A DNA stretch of 64,000 bases from Halorubrum sp. DM2 (GCF_901686465.1 NZ_LR594487.1:1-64000), one strand, 5' to 3'. Shown: positions 1 through 8,467, numbered from the stretch's first letter. Numbers and translations are program-made. The notes: generated from the sequence alone by a model not told the origin.

Positions 1-193
1 GGGCCGCAAGCTCGATACGTAGCACCACAACCGACCGCAAATAACTATCAGACTTCAATATCGGGTTTAAATACTTGGGAAATAGTCAATCAGTATGGAT
101 TGTGTTCAGACAATCTTCTTGTCATCGGTTGTTTGCTAGGCACATTCGCAGCAAGCAGACTTTTTAACTAAGCTGCTTTGTGAAATAATGAGG

Positions 194-691
194 TTATGGG
201 CCTGTATATCGGTACACCCCACGTGCGACTCGTTCAACCAGATCCTTCTCAACAAGACTATTCAGAGCATTATAGATCGTCGATTCAGCATAATCCTCTA
301 CTCTAAAATCATTTTTAAAATCCTGTAGCACCACCCGTTCTTCATGGGTCTCCTCAATTGCTCTGAGAACGTCTAATTCACTGGTTGAGAATCCTTTGGC
401 GGACGAATATCGCTCGTGTTCATATAGGATTTTATATAAGTCTTCCAGATTAATTTTTATCCAACCAATATGATCGCCGTCGGGGTTGGGCTGGGTCTCC
501 TCAATCGGTTTTAGATTCTCACCTTGACCGGTGTGGTCGTTAAGTTGCCTCATAGTTCCATGTATCAATTGATTCCATTGCTTGGTCGTAAGCTTACAAT
601 CATCTGAGACAGTTACCAGGGTCCAATCGTCTCCTTCAAACTCATCAGCCTCTTCTGGATAGTCAAATGGTGGTGATCTGAACTCCGGCAT
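194..691 (-). CDS. Winged-helix C-terminal protein of unknown role
   Basis: A 165-residue protein whose last 65 residues look like a winged-helix DNA-binding domain of the kind that ends in a Tyr/Gly-rich wing (VLRAIEETHEE, then STIYNALNSLVEKDLVERVARGVYRY). The N-terminal 90 residues are acidic and unrecognised. The frame is open a further 58 codons upstream, but that part is Lys/Ile-rich and lies in AT-rich DNA, so I chose the ATG before PEFRSPPFD. The gene lies at the AT-rich left edge next to recombinase debris, which suggests accessory DNA. It could be a plasmid- or virus-derived regulator. The coding call is fairly safe; the function is not known. Confidence 0.65.
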   Translation of the reverse strand: MPEFRSPPFDYPEEADEFEGDDWTLVTVSDDCKLTTKQWNQLIHGTMRQLNDHTGQGENLKPIEETQPNPDGDHIGWIKINLEDLYKILYEHERYSSAKGFSTSELDVLRAIEETHEERVVLQDFKNDFRVEDYAESTIYNALNSLVEKDLVERVARGVYRYTGP

Positions 692-842
692 ATCTGTAAT
701 TAGTTTTGTGATTATTATAATCTTCACCTTAAGTTTTGTAGCTGTCAATAGAAAGTAAAACTTGAAATTGCGGTTATCAAATCTCAGCTTTGGGGTACAA
801 AAGTTATAGACGCTCTTGTATCGTATTTGTTCCCGCCCAACG

Positions 843-1016
843 ATGTTGATGGTCCTAGTCCCCATTTGCCTATTTATATTCTTTTGTCTACTTCTTGTAT
901 TAATTACAGCTTTGGTGCTAGCTGAAAAGGCTGAGAGACTTGATGTTCAGATAGAAACTGTTCTTGGCCGCATCTCTGTTCTTGTTAATTATAGTCGTAC
1001 AGATGAGGCCGATTAA
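843..1016 (+). CDS. Possible small single-span membrane protein
   Basis: A 57-codon frame starting MLMVLVPICLFIFF, with one strongly hydrophobic stretch (about residues 2-29) followed by a short charged tail (KAERLDVQIETVLGRI). Earlier in-frame starts exist at 816. It runs away from the winged-helix gene on the other strand. The composition is AT-rich like its surroundings. No family is recognised, and with this length and composition it could be chance, so the call is tentative. Confidence 0.3.
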   Translation: MLMVLVPICLFIFFCLLLVLITALVLAEKAERLDVQIETVLGRISVLVNYSRTDEAD

Positions 1017-1152
1017 TTCTGAGGACTCCAAACAACATTGAGTTCTCCCGCAACTGAGATTTTCTCAATTAAAACCGTCGAGAAGGTACTGGTAATAGAC
1101 ATCCACAAAAAGGAGTTTACTATTATATACTCAACCGGGCAAAACGGAAAGT

Positions 1153-1545
1153 GTGGCTCACGTCGCGTTATACGCCGGCGTCTCGACCGACCGCCAAGGT
1201 CACCAGCGACAGATCCGCGAGCTCGAGGAGTTTGTCGCCGAGTAGTATCCTGACGCAAACGTCGAGCGGTTCGCCGACATCATTTCGGGGACTGACGATG
1301 AGGACAGCACTGAGTATCGCCGGCTTCGCGAAGCGATCGCTAATGGGGAGGTCGATATCGTTGTTGTTCATGAATTGTCTTGATTCACTCGGCTCGGTGG
1401 TGGCGAGATACATAACTTCCTACAGCACGCTCTTGGACACGAGACGAGCGTCCAGGACCTTGAGGTCGACCTTGATCTTGACGTCGACGAGCGGATTCGA
1501 GTCTTAACCAATATCTATCCAGTGAGTGGGTTCTATGTTGGTTAA
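1153..1545 (+). pseudogene. Broken serine recombinase (resolvase) N-terminal domain
   Basis: Read from the GTG at 1153, the frame gives VAHVALYAGVSTDRQGHQRQ, the typical start of a small serine resolvase/invertase catalytic domain (Y-x-x-V-S-x-x-x-Q). It is interrupted by TAG at 1243-1245 and TGA at 1381-1383. Between and after the stops the reading stays family-like (YRRLREAIANGEVDIVVVHE, then FTRLGGGEIHNFLQHALG). The similarity fades near 1520, and no C-terminal helix-turn-helix part follows. This is a decayed mobile-element gene, consistent with the accessory nature of the left edge. Confidence 0.8.
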
Positions 1546-1596
1546 CACACTCTGCCGCTCCCCAGACACCCAGTTGAAGACTCGACGAGGTCGGTT

Positions 1597-1838
1597 CTAC
1601 AGTCCGAGCACGCCCGCGATTGCGCCCCCGGCGTCGATCGCGACGGCTGCAGCAGCAATGCCGACGCCCAAGAACGCGTAGTTCGCGATCGGATTCGCTG
1701 CCTTCGCGACGCCGAGGGAACAAAAATACTTGACACGGGGTCAAACGGGCGAATCTTCATCGACGTAGGGGCGTCGGCTACGAGGCGTCCGAGAACCGTG
1801 GTACCCACGACGCCACTAACGACAACGAGAGTAACCAT
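1597..1838 (-). pseudogene. Frameshifted small membrane protein remnant
   Basis: Two pieces on the minus strand read together. From the ATG at 1838 comes MVTLVVVSGVVGTTVLGRLV. After a shift of frame near 1710 comes VAKAANPIANYAFLG followed by GIAAAAVAIDAGGAIAGVLGL and a stop at 1597. Both parts are hydrophobic and Ala/Gly-rich like small haloviral or plasmid membrane proteins, but I cannot name the family. The joining frameshift is my inference; a chance pairing is possible. Confidence 0.35.
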
Positions 1839-2298
1839 CTCGGTAACCCTCCCGACAAGCTGAGAAGCGCGCCACCAGCCGCTCTAACAACACCCAAGAG
1901 GAGCGCGAATCAGATGATGTGCGTCAGCCCGCAGTGTGAGATGAACGGCACCCGTGATCTCAGTCGGGGATTAGTGCTCCGGCGACGGAGACGCCGCCGC
2001 TGGGCTCAATCTGGAGCCGTAGTCGCGCAGCTTGATTTCGGAACCCGGACTGAGATTGATGTCTGTTCGATTTGGCGTTCTGGGTCTTACTGGATACAGT
2101 GAAACAGCGAAATCTATCGGGTGATTGGTGGGTAGGTCAGTACAAAATATAATACTATATCGGTTATTTTTTGGACCGTGTGGGAAACTCGAAACCGTTC
2201 CGCCAGACCATTGAAAACCACAAAATCGACATACCAGCTCCCTTCTTTTACGCAATCTGGCTCTGCCCGATGTGATGACAAAAAACGCCAACACGGAG
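1839..2298. other. Intergenic stretch, no recognisable gene
   Basis: About 460 bases between the recombinase/membrane-gene debris and the methyltransferase. Frames here are short and Arg-rich, as expected of shadows in GC-rich DNA. I see no RNA gene, operator or clear repeat. Confidence 0.5.
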
Positions 2299-3090
2299 TT
2301 ACGGCTTTTCGGCAACGAGCGCAATCGCGTTCATATGTTGTTCGTGTTCTGTGAAGACTCTCCGCAGCTCCCGAACGCGCTCTCGAGCCGTTGGATGAGT
2401 GAGTACGTTGAATCCAAATTTGAGTGTACCGAGCACTCCCTCGTCGGCGAGCACTCGTCGCGGCTCCAGTAGGTGCATCGGTGCCGTCGATTGCCACGTC
2501 ACCGAAAACCCAGCCGACTCCAGAAGCCCAACCCATTCAGCCACCGTTTGTGGGTGCGCGTTCACATTCGTCGCACCGGCGACATCCCGCTGAATCGTTG
2601 TCTTTGTCTCCTCATCGAGATCATCTGGCGTGAGACCAAGTTCGTGGATTCCGTATCGGCCGCCGGAACGTAGCAGGCGAAACGCCTCGTTGACGATCGA
2701 CGCCTTCCCGTCGTCAGGATGCATCGTCAGCATCGCTTCACCGTACACGACATCCGCGGCCTCATCGGATAGCTCCGCGTTTGCCGCGTTGCCAACGATG
2801 AACTCTCGCCCCGGACCGCCGAATTTCGATTTGAGGTCAGCAACCGCTTCACGACTCAGGTCGATACCCGTGTAGGATTGCGGCTCGCAGTCGAAAACGC
2901 GCTCGGCGGTGAATCCGACGCCGGGCGCAAACTCGACGACATCGTCCTCGGAGTCAATTTCGAGGGCATCGAGCAACGAGAGCGTCAGCTCCTTTCCGCC
3001 AGGTCGGAGCACTCGCTTGCCGAGGTTTGCGAGGAGCCAGTGGGCGGGCTGATTGGCGATATCGGCGTCGTCCATCTTCTCAGTCAGCAT
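2299..3090 (-). CDS. Class I SAM-dependent methyltransferase
   Basis: A 263-residue Rossmann methyltransferase. Motif I is VVEFAPGVGFTAERV, the acidic end of the next strand is YTGIDLSREAV, and a later motif is EAFRLLRSGGRYGIHELG. The family moves a methyl group from S-adenosylmethionine to a small molecule or other acceptor; the substrate cannot be read. The start chosen (ATG at 3090) overlaps the preceding cupin gene by 11 bases; an ATG at 3075, preceded by a GAGAAG purine stretch, is also possible. It is the last of four tightly packed minus-strand genes behind the iron box at 4006-4019, so it is probably induced when iron is scarce. Confidence 0.85.
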   Translation of the reverse strand: MLTEKMDDADIANQPAHWLLANLGKRVLRPGGKELTLSLLDALEIDSEDDVVEFAPGVGFTAERVFDCEPQSYTGIDLSREAVADLKSKFGGPGREFIVGNAANAELSDEAADVVYGEAMLTMHPDDGKASIVNEAFRLLRSGGRYGIHELGLTPDDLDEETKTTIQRDVAGATNVNAHPQTVAEWVGLLESAGFSVTWQSTAPMHLLEPRRVLADEGVLGTLKFGFNVLTHPTARERVRELRRVFTEHEQHMNAIALVAEKP

Positions 3091-3379
3091 CCGGCGAGAG
3101 AATGAGTAATGCGCGACTATCGGTCTCGGCTTTCGGGGCGATCGACTGATTGCCATCGAACTGTGCGATCGCTCCCGCATGGAGCGTTTCGGTCTCGTCA
3201 CCAACGCGGAGCCTGATCTCGCCTTCGAGGACGTAGAAGACGATCGACCGGTCGGGATGTTCGTGTTCAGAAACTCCCTCACCAGCCGGGAGTTCCAAGA
3301 GATTTGTGTGCGGTTCCACGTTATCGAAGATTCGTTCGAGCGGCGATGCGTCCAGAGCAGATACGTTTGCGGTCTTCAT
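3080..3379 (-). CDS. Small cupin-domain protein
   Basis: A 99-residue single-domain cupin. The metal-site strand is EHEHPDRSIVFYVLEGE, and the second half has LHAGAIAQFDGNQSIAPKAE. Cupins of this size are often metal-binding sensors or small enzymes such as isomerases and dioxygenases; the reaction is not apparent. It overlaps the upstream cupin gene (ends at 3376) by 4 bases and the downstream methyltransferase by 11, so translation is likely coupled. It belongs to the iron-box operon starting at 4004. Confidence 0.85.
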   Translation of the reverse strand: MKTANVSALDASPLERIFDNVEPHTNLLELPAGEGVSEHEHPDRSIVFYVLEGEIRLRVGDETETLHAGAIAQFDGNQSIAPKAETDSRALLILSPDAD

Positions 3380-3759
3380 TGGTCGTGTTCAGGTTCGAAG
3401 TCGTTCGTTCGCAGTCCCTCTCGGACCGGTCGATGCTCAGCATCGGTCGGCGGCGGCGCAGTCACTAGCAGCGCTTCGAGTCGTTCTTCCTTGTTTGCGC
3501 GAATGCCGCGGTCGGCATCGGCAGGAACGACAACGACATCTCCGGAAGCGACACGACGATCCGTCTCGCCGTCCCGGATGGTTCCCGACCCTCGTTGAAT
3601 CGAGACGACGAGGTCACTCCCCGGCGCATGTACCGGGATAAACTGGTCCGGTTCGAAGTATCCGAGGACGATCTTCAGTCGCTCGGACCGGAAGATCTCC
3701 CGAGTGGAGAACCGTTCAGGGTTGTACTCGCGTTCGGTGTCGAAATTTGTCGCCGGCAT
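3376..3759 (-). CDS. Cupin-domain protein
   Basis: A 127-residue protein with a cupin core: FIPVHAPGSDLVVSIQRGSG in the first motif and RRVASGDVVVVPADADRGI in the second. The first motif has H-x-P but lacks the usual H-x-H pair, so metal binding may be altered. Its stop codon overlaps the next cupin by 4 bases, and its start at 3759 abuts the stop of the small membrane gene before it. Two adjacent cupins feeding into a methyltransferase suggest one pathway acting on one small molecule, but this is inference. Confidence 0.85.
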   Translation of the reverse strand: MPATNFDTEREYNPERFSTREIFRSERLKIVLGYFEPDQFIPVHAPGSDLVVSIQRGSGTIRDGETDRRVASGDVVVVPADADRGIRANKEERLEALLVTAPPPTDAEHRPVREGLRTNDFEPEHDQ

Positions 3760-4004
3760 TATTTTCCTCCGAACGTGTCACAGCCGAGCGACCACAGGGC
3801 AAGTCCAGCGATAAGCGCCGGGATGTGAGCAACGACGAGTAACGGGAGAACGGCGCGCCCAAGTGCGAGAACCTCCCCGAGATGTCGGACGCCGGCTCCG
3901 AACAGTGGGAGCGACGCGAGTGCGAGCACAGCAACGACAAGGCGAACTGCGGGTGGTTTGGTGTCGATTTTGTGCCACAGGTGGTGGACGTGATTTCGTA
4001 TCAT
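3759..4004 (-). CDS. Small membrane protein, first gene of iron-box operon
   Basis: An 81-residue protein with two hydrophobic spans (about residues 20-37 and 48-75) and a His-rich start (MIRNHVHHLWHK). The frame continues upstream, but the extension reads antisense to the cupin at 4116 and is not membrane-like. I therefore start at the ATG at 4004, which lies one base from the iron box 4006-4019. No family is recognised. Its position as leader of the cupin-cupin-methyltransferase operon suggests it serves the same pathway at the membrane. Confidence 0.75.
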   Translation of the reverse strand: MIRNHVHHLWHKIDTKPPAVRLVVAVLALASLPLFGAGVRHLGEVLALGRAVLPLLVVAHIPALIAGLALWSLGCDTFGGK

Positions 4005-4005
4005 T

Positions 4006-4019
4006 TTAGGCTGGCCTAA
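4006..4019. promoter_or_regulatory. Iron box (DtxR-type operator)
   Basis: TTAGGCTGGCCTAA, perfect arms. It touches the start codon at 4004, so a bound repressor would cover the transcription start of the membrane-cupin-cupin-methyltransferase operon. It could also affect the divergent cupin at 4116. Confidence 0.85.
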
Positions 4020-4115
4020 TCCAGTTTGAAATCTCTGAGGAAGGATCCTAAATTGACTCCCGAACATGTTCACTATTTGTTCTACTACGTTAATATCACT
4101 CAGACTTGTGTCGGA

Positions 4116-4466
4116 ATGAACGGGAGAGTTTTCACCGCAACAGAGGCAATTGAGTTTTCCGACGAACACGCCGAGAGCACGCAAATCGTCGAAACGTCCG
4201 ATTCGGCGGTCTTTGTCTGGAGAGTGAAACCCGGTCAGGAGCTCTCGGGCCATATCCACTCCGACGGCCAAGACACGTGGGTGATGATCCAAGGAACACT
4301 CACCTACTATCTTGGAGACGGGCAAACCAAGCAAATCACAGCCGGTCAGGTGGATGTCGATCCAGAGGAAATCGTCCACGGAGGCGTTAACGAAGGGACT
4401 GACAACGTGATCTTCGTCTCGATCCATTCAGGTCCGGACATCGGGTATGAAGAAGCTTCCCGGTAG
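4116..4466 (+). CDS. Cupin-domain protein
   Basis: A 116-residue cupin with a good first metal motif (GHIHSDGQDTWVMIQGTLTY; His-x-His) and a second motif around AGQVDVDPEEIVHGGVNEG, including the later His. The start at 4116 was chosen because upstream codons are AT-rich and unlike the family. It is transcribed away from the iron-box operon, with about 110 bases between their start codons. It may share the box at 4006-4019, although a TATA-like TTAATAT at about 4090 suggests its own promoter. Function within the cupin superfamily cannot be told. Confidence 0.8.
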   Translation: MNGRVFTATEAIEFSDEHAESTQIVETSDSAVFVWRVKPGQELSGHIHSDGQDTWVMIQGTLTYYLGDGQTKQITAGQVDVDPEEIVHGGVNEGTDNVIFVSIHSGPDIGYEEASR

Positions 4467-4667
4467 TCTCGATATCTCGTGTGATCGATGGCGGCGCACG
4501 GTTCGAAATCACCGGGATCGAGCCTGCTCAATAGATCCTCTACATCTTACACGCGACTTCTAACAACAATTAGGTAGTTGGATAAGTGGCTATAAGATAC
4601 AGGGCGCAAATTTAGTAGGAATTGATACACTTTACACCGATTCAACTCAGTTAATAAAGCCCTCCTA

Positions 4668-5846
4668 TCACCGCGGGTACCAAGCCATCGGGTGGTCCGC
4701 GGTGAGTTCCACCGAGACCGGCTGGTCGAGGTCGAACTCATCGACGTGGTTGTGGAGACAGTGGACCGCGCCGCCGGCGTCAAGCTCGATCCGATAGACG
4801 AATGAGGGGCCGACGTACTGCCGCGAGACGATGACGCCGTCCGCTAGGTCAGGGGTCACGGGCGTCGCACGAAGGTCGTCTGGCCGCACGAGGATGTCCA
4901 CGGATGCGCGGTCGTACACCGTCTCGTACCCCTCCAGTGTGACCGCGTCGACTCGACCGATCGCGGTCTCGACCGACCCGTCACTGAGCTCCCCTTCGAG
5001 GAAGGCGGCTTGTCCGAGAAAAGAGGCGACAAACTTCGACTCAGGCCGCTCAAACACCGTCTTCGGACTGCCGACCTGTTCGATCTGGCCGTTGTTCATG
5101 ACGGCGACGCGGTCGGAGATAGACAGCGCCTCCTCCTGATCGTGGGTGACGGAGACAGCGGTGACACCAGCCTCTTTCAGGATGCGACGAACCTCTTCGC
5201 GCATTTTGACGCGGAGGCGCACGTCGAGGTTCGAGAATGGCTCGTCCAAGAGGAGCACCTTGGGCTCGGGCGCAAGCGACCGCGCGAGCGCGATGCGCTG
5301 TTTCTGCCCGCCGGAGAGCTGGTCCGGCGTCTTCGCGCCATGGTCGCTCATCTCGACGAGCGCCAACAACTCGTCGACGCGTGCCTCGGTCTCGGTGGCG
5401 TCGGCGTCCGTCAGTCCGAACGCGATGTTCTCGCGGACGGTGAGGTGGGGAAACAGCGCGAAGTTCTGGAAGACGATACCCACGTCGCGCCGCTCCGGCG
5501 GGACGAACAACCCGTCGCCTGCGACGACCTCGCCGCCAAGCGAGATCCGCCCTTGGGTCGGCTCGTCGAGCCCTGCGATGGTGCGGAGCGTGGTCGTTTT
5601 CCCGCAGCCGGACGGGCCGAGGAAAGTCAGGAGCTCCCCGGAATAGACGTCAAGCGAAACATCGTCAACAGCGGTTTCGGGGCCGAACGACTTCGTGACG
5701 CCGGACAGCGACAGGACGGGATCGGCCGTCGCATCAGTCGGTCGCTCGTCCGTTTCGGCTGCCCACGGAGGGGCCCCGCGGTTGCCGGCTGTCTCATTAG
5801 TCTTGTCGATCGCTCGTGCCATATCGGCTGGGTCCGTGGATATCAT
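4668..5846 (-). CDS. ABC transporter ATPase, ferric iron type
   Basis: A 392-residue ATPase. Walker A is GPSGCGKTT (about residue 78), signature LSGGQKQRIALARSLA, Walker B VLLLDEPFSNLD, switch His in SVTHDQEEA, and a C-terminal TOBE-like region of about 120 residues. This layout is that of the FbpC/PotA/ThiQ importer branch that energises Fe(III), thiamine or polyamine uptake. The partner permease (16158-17768) and binding protein (23265-24401) lie 10 and 17 kb away, all three behind iron boxes, so Fe(III) uptake is the best reading. The start could also be the ATG at 5822. The box at 5899-5912 lies 53 bases upstream. Confidence 0.88.
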   Translation of the reverse strand: MISTDPADMARAIDKTNETAGNRGAPPWAAETDERPTDATADPVLSLSGVTKSFGPETAVDDVSLDVYSGELLTFLGPSGCGKTTTLRTIAGLDEPTQGRISLGGEVVAGDGLFVPPERRDVGIVFQNFALFPHLTVRENIAFGLTDADATETEARVDELLALVEMSDHGAKTPDQLSGGQKQRIALARSLAPEPKVLLLDEPFSNLDVRLRVKMREEVRRILKEAGVTAVSVTHDQEEALSISDRVAVMNNGQIEQVGSPKTVFERPESKFVASFLGQAAFLEGELSDGSVETAIGRVDAVTLEGYETVYDRASVDILVRPDDLRATPVTPDLADGVIVSRQYVGPSFVYRIELDAGGAVHCLHNHVDEFDLDQPVSVELTADHPMAWYPR

Positions 5847-5898
5847 CGGTAGTCAGCGGGCGCCGGAGACTAGCGTCCGATACGTACTGTTATACTCT

Positions 5899-5912
5899 TT
5901 AGGTATGCCTAA
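5899..5912. promoter_or_regulatory. Iron box
   Basis: TTAGGTATGCCTAA, perfect arms, upstream of the ABC ATPase that starts at 5846 (or 5822). It stands further from the start codon than most boxes here, so it may cover the core promoter instead. Confidence 0.85.
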
Positions 5913-6114
5913 AACTGTGTCGTTCGAGCCAGTCATAGAATAGTCCTCAACCAAAACATTTCGAGCAATTTTATCCGAATGGATTGTGAATTAAAGTGTC
6001 TCCCTCACTCAGGCGTGAAATAAAACAGTTAGAATCGCCCCGTAGAGAGTGTGAGATATATTCAATAAAAAGCACAGAACTGCTGAAACGCACCCTCGTA
6101 ATGGGTGACTCCCA

Positions 6115-7305
6115 TCAGACTAACAGGATTGTTGTCGCGAGCACACTCGTCACGATGGCGACCGGAAGCCCGACACGAATGAGGTGGACGACGGAGAGAT
6201 CGACCCCACGTCGACTCGCCTGATCGAGGACGATTAGCGTTGCCGCGCTCGCAATCGGCGTCGCATTCCCCGCAAGCGTGCTGACCGCTGCCAGAAGATA
6301 CCACCCAGTGAGATCGGATACGGCCGTCGACAACAACACGACGGCAGGCACGTTACTGACGAGGTTCGACAGGACGAACGTCACACCGGCTAAGCCCAAT
6401 CCGCTGCCGACCTGCTGAAGCGTTTCGACGAGGACGGTATCACGGACACTCCCCACGAGTACGAACAGTCCAACAAACAACACGAGGATTCCCCAGTCCA
6501 TCTCTGCGAGGATCTTCTGGCCGGGAAGTCGACGAAACAGTTGGAGCCACGCGAGGTGACAAATCCCCATCCCTGCGGCGATGATCCCGGCGGGTACCGT
6601 CGGAAGCGCAGCCATCAGTACGAACGTTCCGATCAGAAACGCGCCGCTTGAGATCGCCCACCGACGATCGAGATCGGGGACTGAAATAGTCGATTCAATT
6701 GGCGTGCCGTTATGCTGTACTGCGAGCATCGCCGTCGTAACGACGAGAGACACACCAGCGATCGGACCGAGTACACCCACGAACTCGAGCGTTGTGAGGC
6801 CGCTCTGGCTGAGGATGTACGCGTTCTGTGGGTTGCCGAGCGGCGTCGCGACGCTCCCGATGTTCGCCCCGAGGATGACCGCGACGAGCGGCCCGGTGGC
6901 GTCGACCTCGGCGTCTCGAACAGCCTGTATCAACACGGGCGTCATCAGAAGTACAATAGCGTCATTGAGCGCGAGTGCGCTCAAGATCGCAGCCAACCAG
7001 AGTGTCCCGATCACCAGTCGCCGAACCGTCCCCGTCCGTCGGACCAGTTGTGTGGCCGCCCACGGATAAAATCCACTTCTCGACAGCGCCTCGACGTGTG
7101 CGAGCATCCCGAACAGCAGCAGGATCGTTTCGCTGTCGATGCTGCGGAGTGCTTCTTCGGGAGAGATAGCTCCAAGTGCGACGACGACGACCGCCCCGGT
7201 CGCGGCTGTGATCGACCGAGTGAGCGGATAGACCCGGATCTGCCGGAAAAAGAGCAGCCCGAACGCCGCGAGAACAACGGAGATTACTATCGCGTCAGAA
7301 ACCAT
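6115..7305 (-). CDS. SLC13/ArsB-type ion transporter
   Basis: A 396-residue integral membrane protein with about ten hydrophobic spans. It carries the ion-transporter superfamily signature LGANIGSVATPLGNPQNAYI, and the NDAIVLLMTPV motif lies ahead of it, as in ArsB/NhaD/CitM relatives. Such carriers move anions, dicarboxylates, arsenite or Na+/H+; the substrate cannot be assigned. The start codon at 7305 is 84 bases from a degenerate iron box at 7390-7403, on the far side of which lies dpsA, so the two genes may share control. No operon partner follows. Confidence 0.8.
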   Translation of the reverse strand: MVSDAIVISVVLAAFGLLFFRQIRVYPLTRSITAATGAVVVVALGAISPEEALRSIDSETILLLFGMLAHVEALSRSGFYPWAATQLVRRTGTVRRLVIGTLWLAAILSALALNDAIVLLMTPVLIQAVRDAEVDATGPLVAVILGANIGSVATPLGNPQNAYILSQSGLTTLEFVGVLGPIAGVSLVVTTAMLAVQHNGTPIESTISVPDLDRRWAISSGAFLIGTFVLMAALPTVPAGIIAAGMGICHLAWLQLFRRLPGQKILAEMDWGILVLFVGLFVLVGSVRDTVLVETLQQVGSGLGLAGVTFVLSNLVSNVPAVVLLSTAVSDLTGWYLLAAVSTLAGNATPIASAATLIVLDQASRRGVDLSVVHLIRVGLPVAIVTSVLATTILLV

Positions 7306-7389
7306 TTTAATATATTTCTTCTGATAAATTATTTGCCGAGGCGGTCCCTATATCCACTGGTGTACGTTGAGCCAAACACAGACGCTGTT

Positions 7390-7403
7390 TTAGGTAATCC
7401 GAA
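7390..7403. promoter_or_regulatory. Degenerate iron box between transporter and dpsA
   Basis: TTAGGTAATCCGAA: a perfect left arm, one mismatch in the right arm (CCGAA for CCTAA). It lies between two divergent genes and could be a weak operator for dpsA, the transporter, or both. Confidence 0.45.
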
Positions 7404-7459
7404 AAATTATTTGTTAATTGAGAAGTTTGAAGTAGCCGGGGGACCTTGTTAGAGACGTA

Positions 7460-8005
7460 ATGAACACACAGAAGACTGTTCGACAGGAGCCGGGGACCGT
7501 CAAAGAGAACGCGCTCCGACTTGACACGGGCAAAGCCGAACAGATCGTCGAGGCGTTGAACGCAGACCTCGCGAACGCGTACACCCTCTACCACCAGCTC
7601 CACAAACACCACTGGAATGTCGAAGGCGCGGAGTTCCTCGAGGTTCACGTGTTCCTTCAGGAGGTCTACGAGGATGTCGAGGACGCAGCCGACGAGCTCG
7701 CGGAGCGGCTCCAGGCGCTCGGGGGCGTCCCGCATGGGAGCATGACCACGCTCGCGGAACACGCGACTGTCGAGGTCGAAGACGAGAACGTCTACGACAT
7801 CCGGACATCGTTGTCGAACGATCTTGAAGTGATGGGCGACATCATCGAGAGCTACCGTGAACACGTCGAACTGGCCGATAGCCTCGGCGACTACGCGACC
7901 GGTGAGATGCTTCGTGAACAGCTCGAAACGCTCGAAGAGCACACCCACCATATCGAGCACTACCTCGAAGACGATACGCTCGTGCTCGAATCGGCGACCC
8001 AGTAA
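7460..8005 (+). CDS. dpsA: DpsA ferritin-like DNA/iron protection protein
   Basis: A 181-residue member of the Dps/DpsA family. These form dodecameric cages that oxidise Fe(II), consume peroxide and store Fe(III) in the cytoplasm. The ferroxidase region is visible: LYHQLHKHHWNVEG, then FLEVHVFLQEVYEDVEDAADELAERL, giving the His and Asp/Glu set shared across subunits. The length is typical of the haloarchaeal protein. It stands alone on the plus strand, convergent with the amphi-Trp gene, with only a degenerate iron box about 57 bases upstream. In iron-rich cells it should be expressed opposite to the uptake genes around it. Confidence 0.95.
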   Translation: MNTQKTVRQEPGTVKENALRLDTGKAEQIVEALNADLANAYTLYHQLHKHHWNVEGAEFLEVHVFLQEVYEDVEDAADELAERLQALGGVPHGSMTTLAEHATVEVEDENVYDIRTSLSNDLEVMGDIIESYREHVELADSLGDYATGEMLREQLETLEEHTHHIEHYLEDDTLVLESATQ

Positions 8006-8006
8006 G

Positions 8007-8291
8007 CTACTTGATTTCGGGGCCACTTTCGTCGGTCCGCCCCGGAAGTTCGAGCTCGATTTCGAGTTCCGGCTCGTCGACGCCCTCGTACTCCACTTCC
8101 AGTTCGACCGGCTCTCCGAACGCGAAGGGGAGTTCCCACTCGTCGCCGACGATCGTCAGTTTATCGTCGTCACGAAGCTGTTCGCCGAGCGCGATCAGGA
8201 ACTCGCCCGCCTCACTCGCGTCCAGTCGATACTCCTCCTCGAAGTTCCGTCCCGACCGAATCGTCGATTGCTCGTCATCGACGTCGGACAT
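8007..8291 (-). CDS. Amphi-Trp domain protein
   Basis: A 94-residue acidic protein matching the small amphi-Trp domain: an N-terminal part ending in RNFEEEYRLDASEAGEFLIALGEQL, and strands with the conserved Trp in GDEWELPFAFGEPVELEVEY. The function of the domain is unknown. It follows the 55-residue gene at 8292-8459 without a gap, so the two form a small operon. This is controlled by the iron box at 8468-8481. Why iron should control an amphi-Trp protein is not apparent. Confidence 0.85.
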   Translation of the reverse strand: MSDVDDEQSTIRSGRNFEEEYRLDASEAGEFLIALGEQLRDDDKLTIVGDEWELPFAFGEPVELEVEYEGVDEPELEIELELPGRTDESGPEIK

Positions 8292-8459
8292 CTACAGGGC
8301 CACCTCGACGGGCTCGTCGATCGCGATCCAGCCGTCGCTGTTCTCACATTCGATGAACACTGCCTTGCCGGGAGCGCTCTCACAGACGGCAAGCTCCGGC
8401 CTGTCTTCGGAGGGCAATTCGACGGGTCGCCCCATCTCATCTTGCGTACCGGCTGACAT
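8292..8459 (-). CDS. Short conserved haloarchaeal protein
   Basis: A 55-residue protein (MSAGTQDEMGRPVELPSE, ending CENSDGWIAIDEPVEVAL). The pattern of a short acidic head, an Ala-Pro-Gly-x-Ala-Val-Phe strand and a GWIA-D end is one I associate with small haloarchaeal proteins of unknown function (DUF7331-like, from memory, not searched). Its stop is directly followed by the ATG of the amphi-Trp gene. The iron box 8468-8481 begins 9 bases before the start codon, which supports both the start and the reality of the gene. Confidence 0.75.
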   Translation of the reverse strand: MSAGTQDEMGRPVELPSEDRPELAVCESAPGKAVFIECENSDGWIAIDEPVEVAL

Positions 8460-8467
8460 GGATGTCT

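Noticed and set aside
4005-4427. Upstream extension of the small membrane gene to 222 codons
   Set aside because: The extension is antisense to the cupin at 4116, and the iron box next to the ATG at 4004 fits the short form.
5010-5852. Long open frame (280 codons) on the plus strand
   Set aside because: It is antisense to the ABC ATPase with its Walker and signature motifs; its own translation is Arg/Leu/Asp-rich with no domain.
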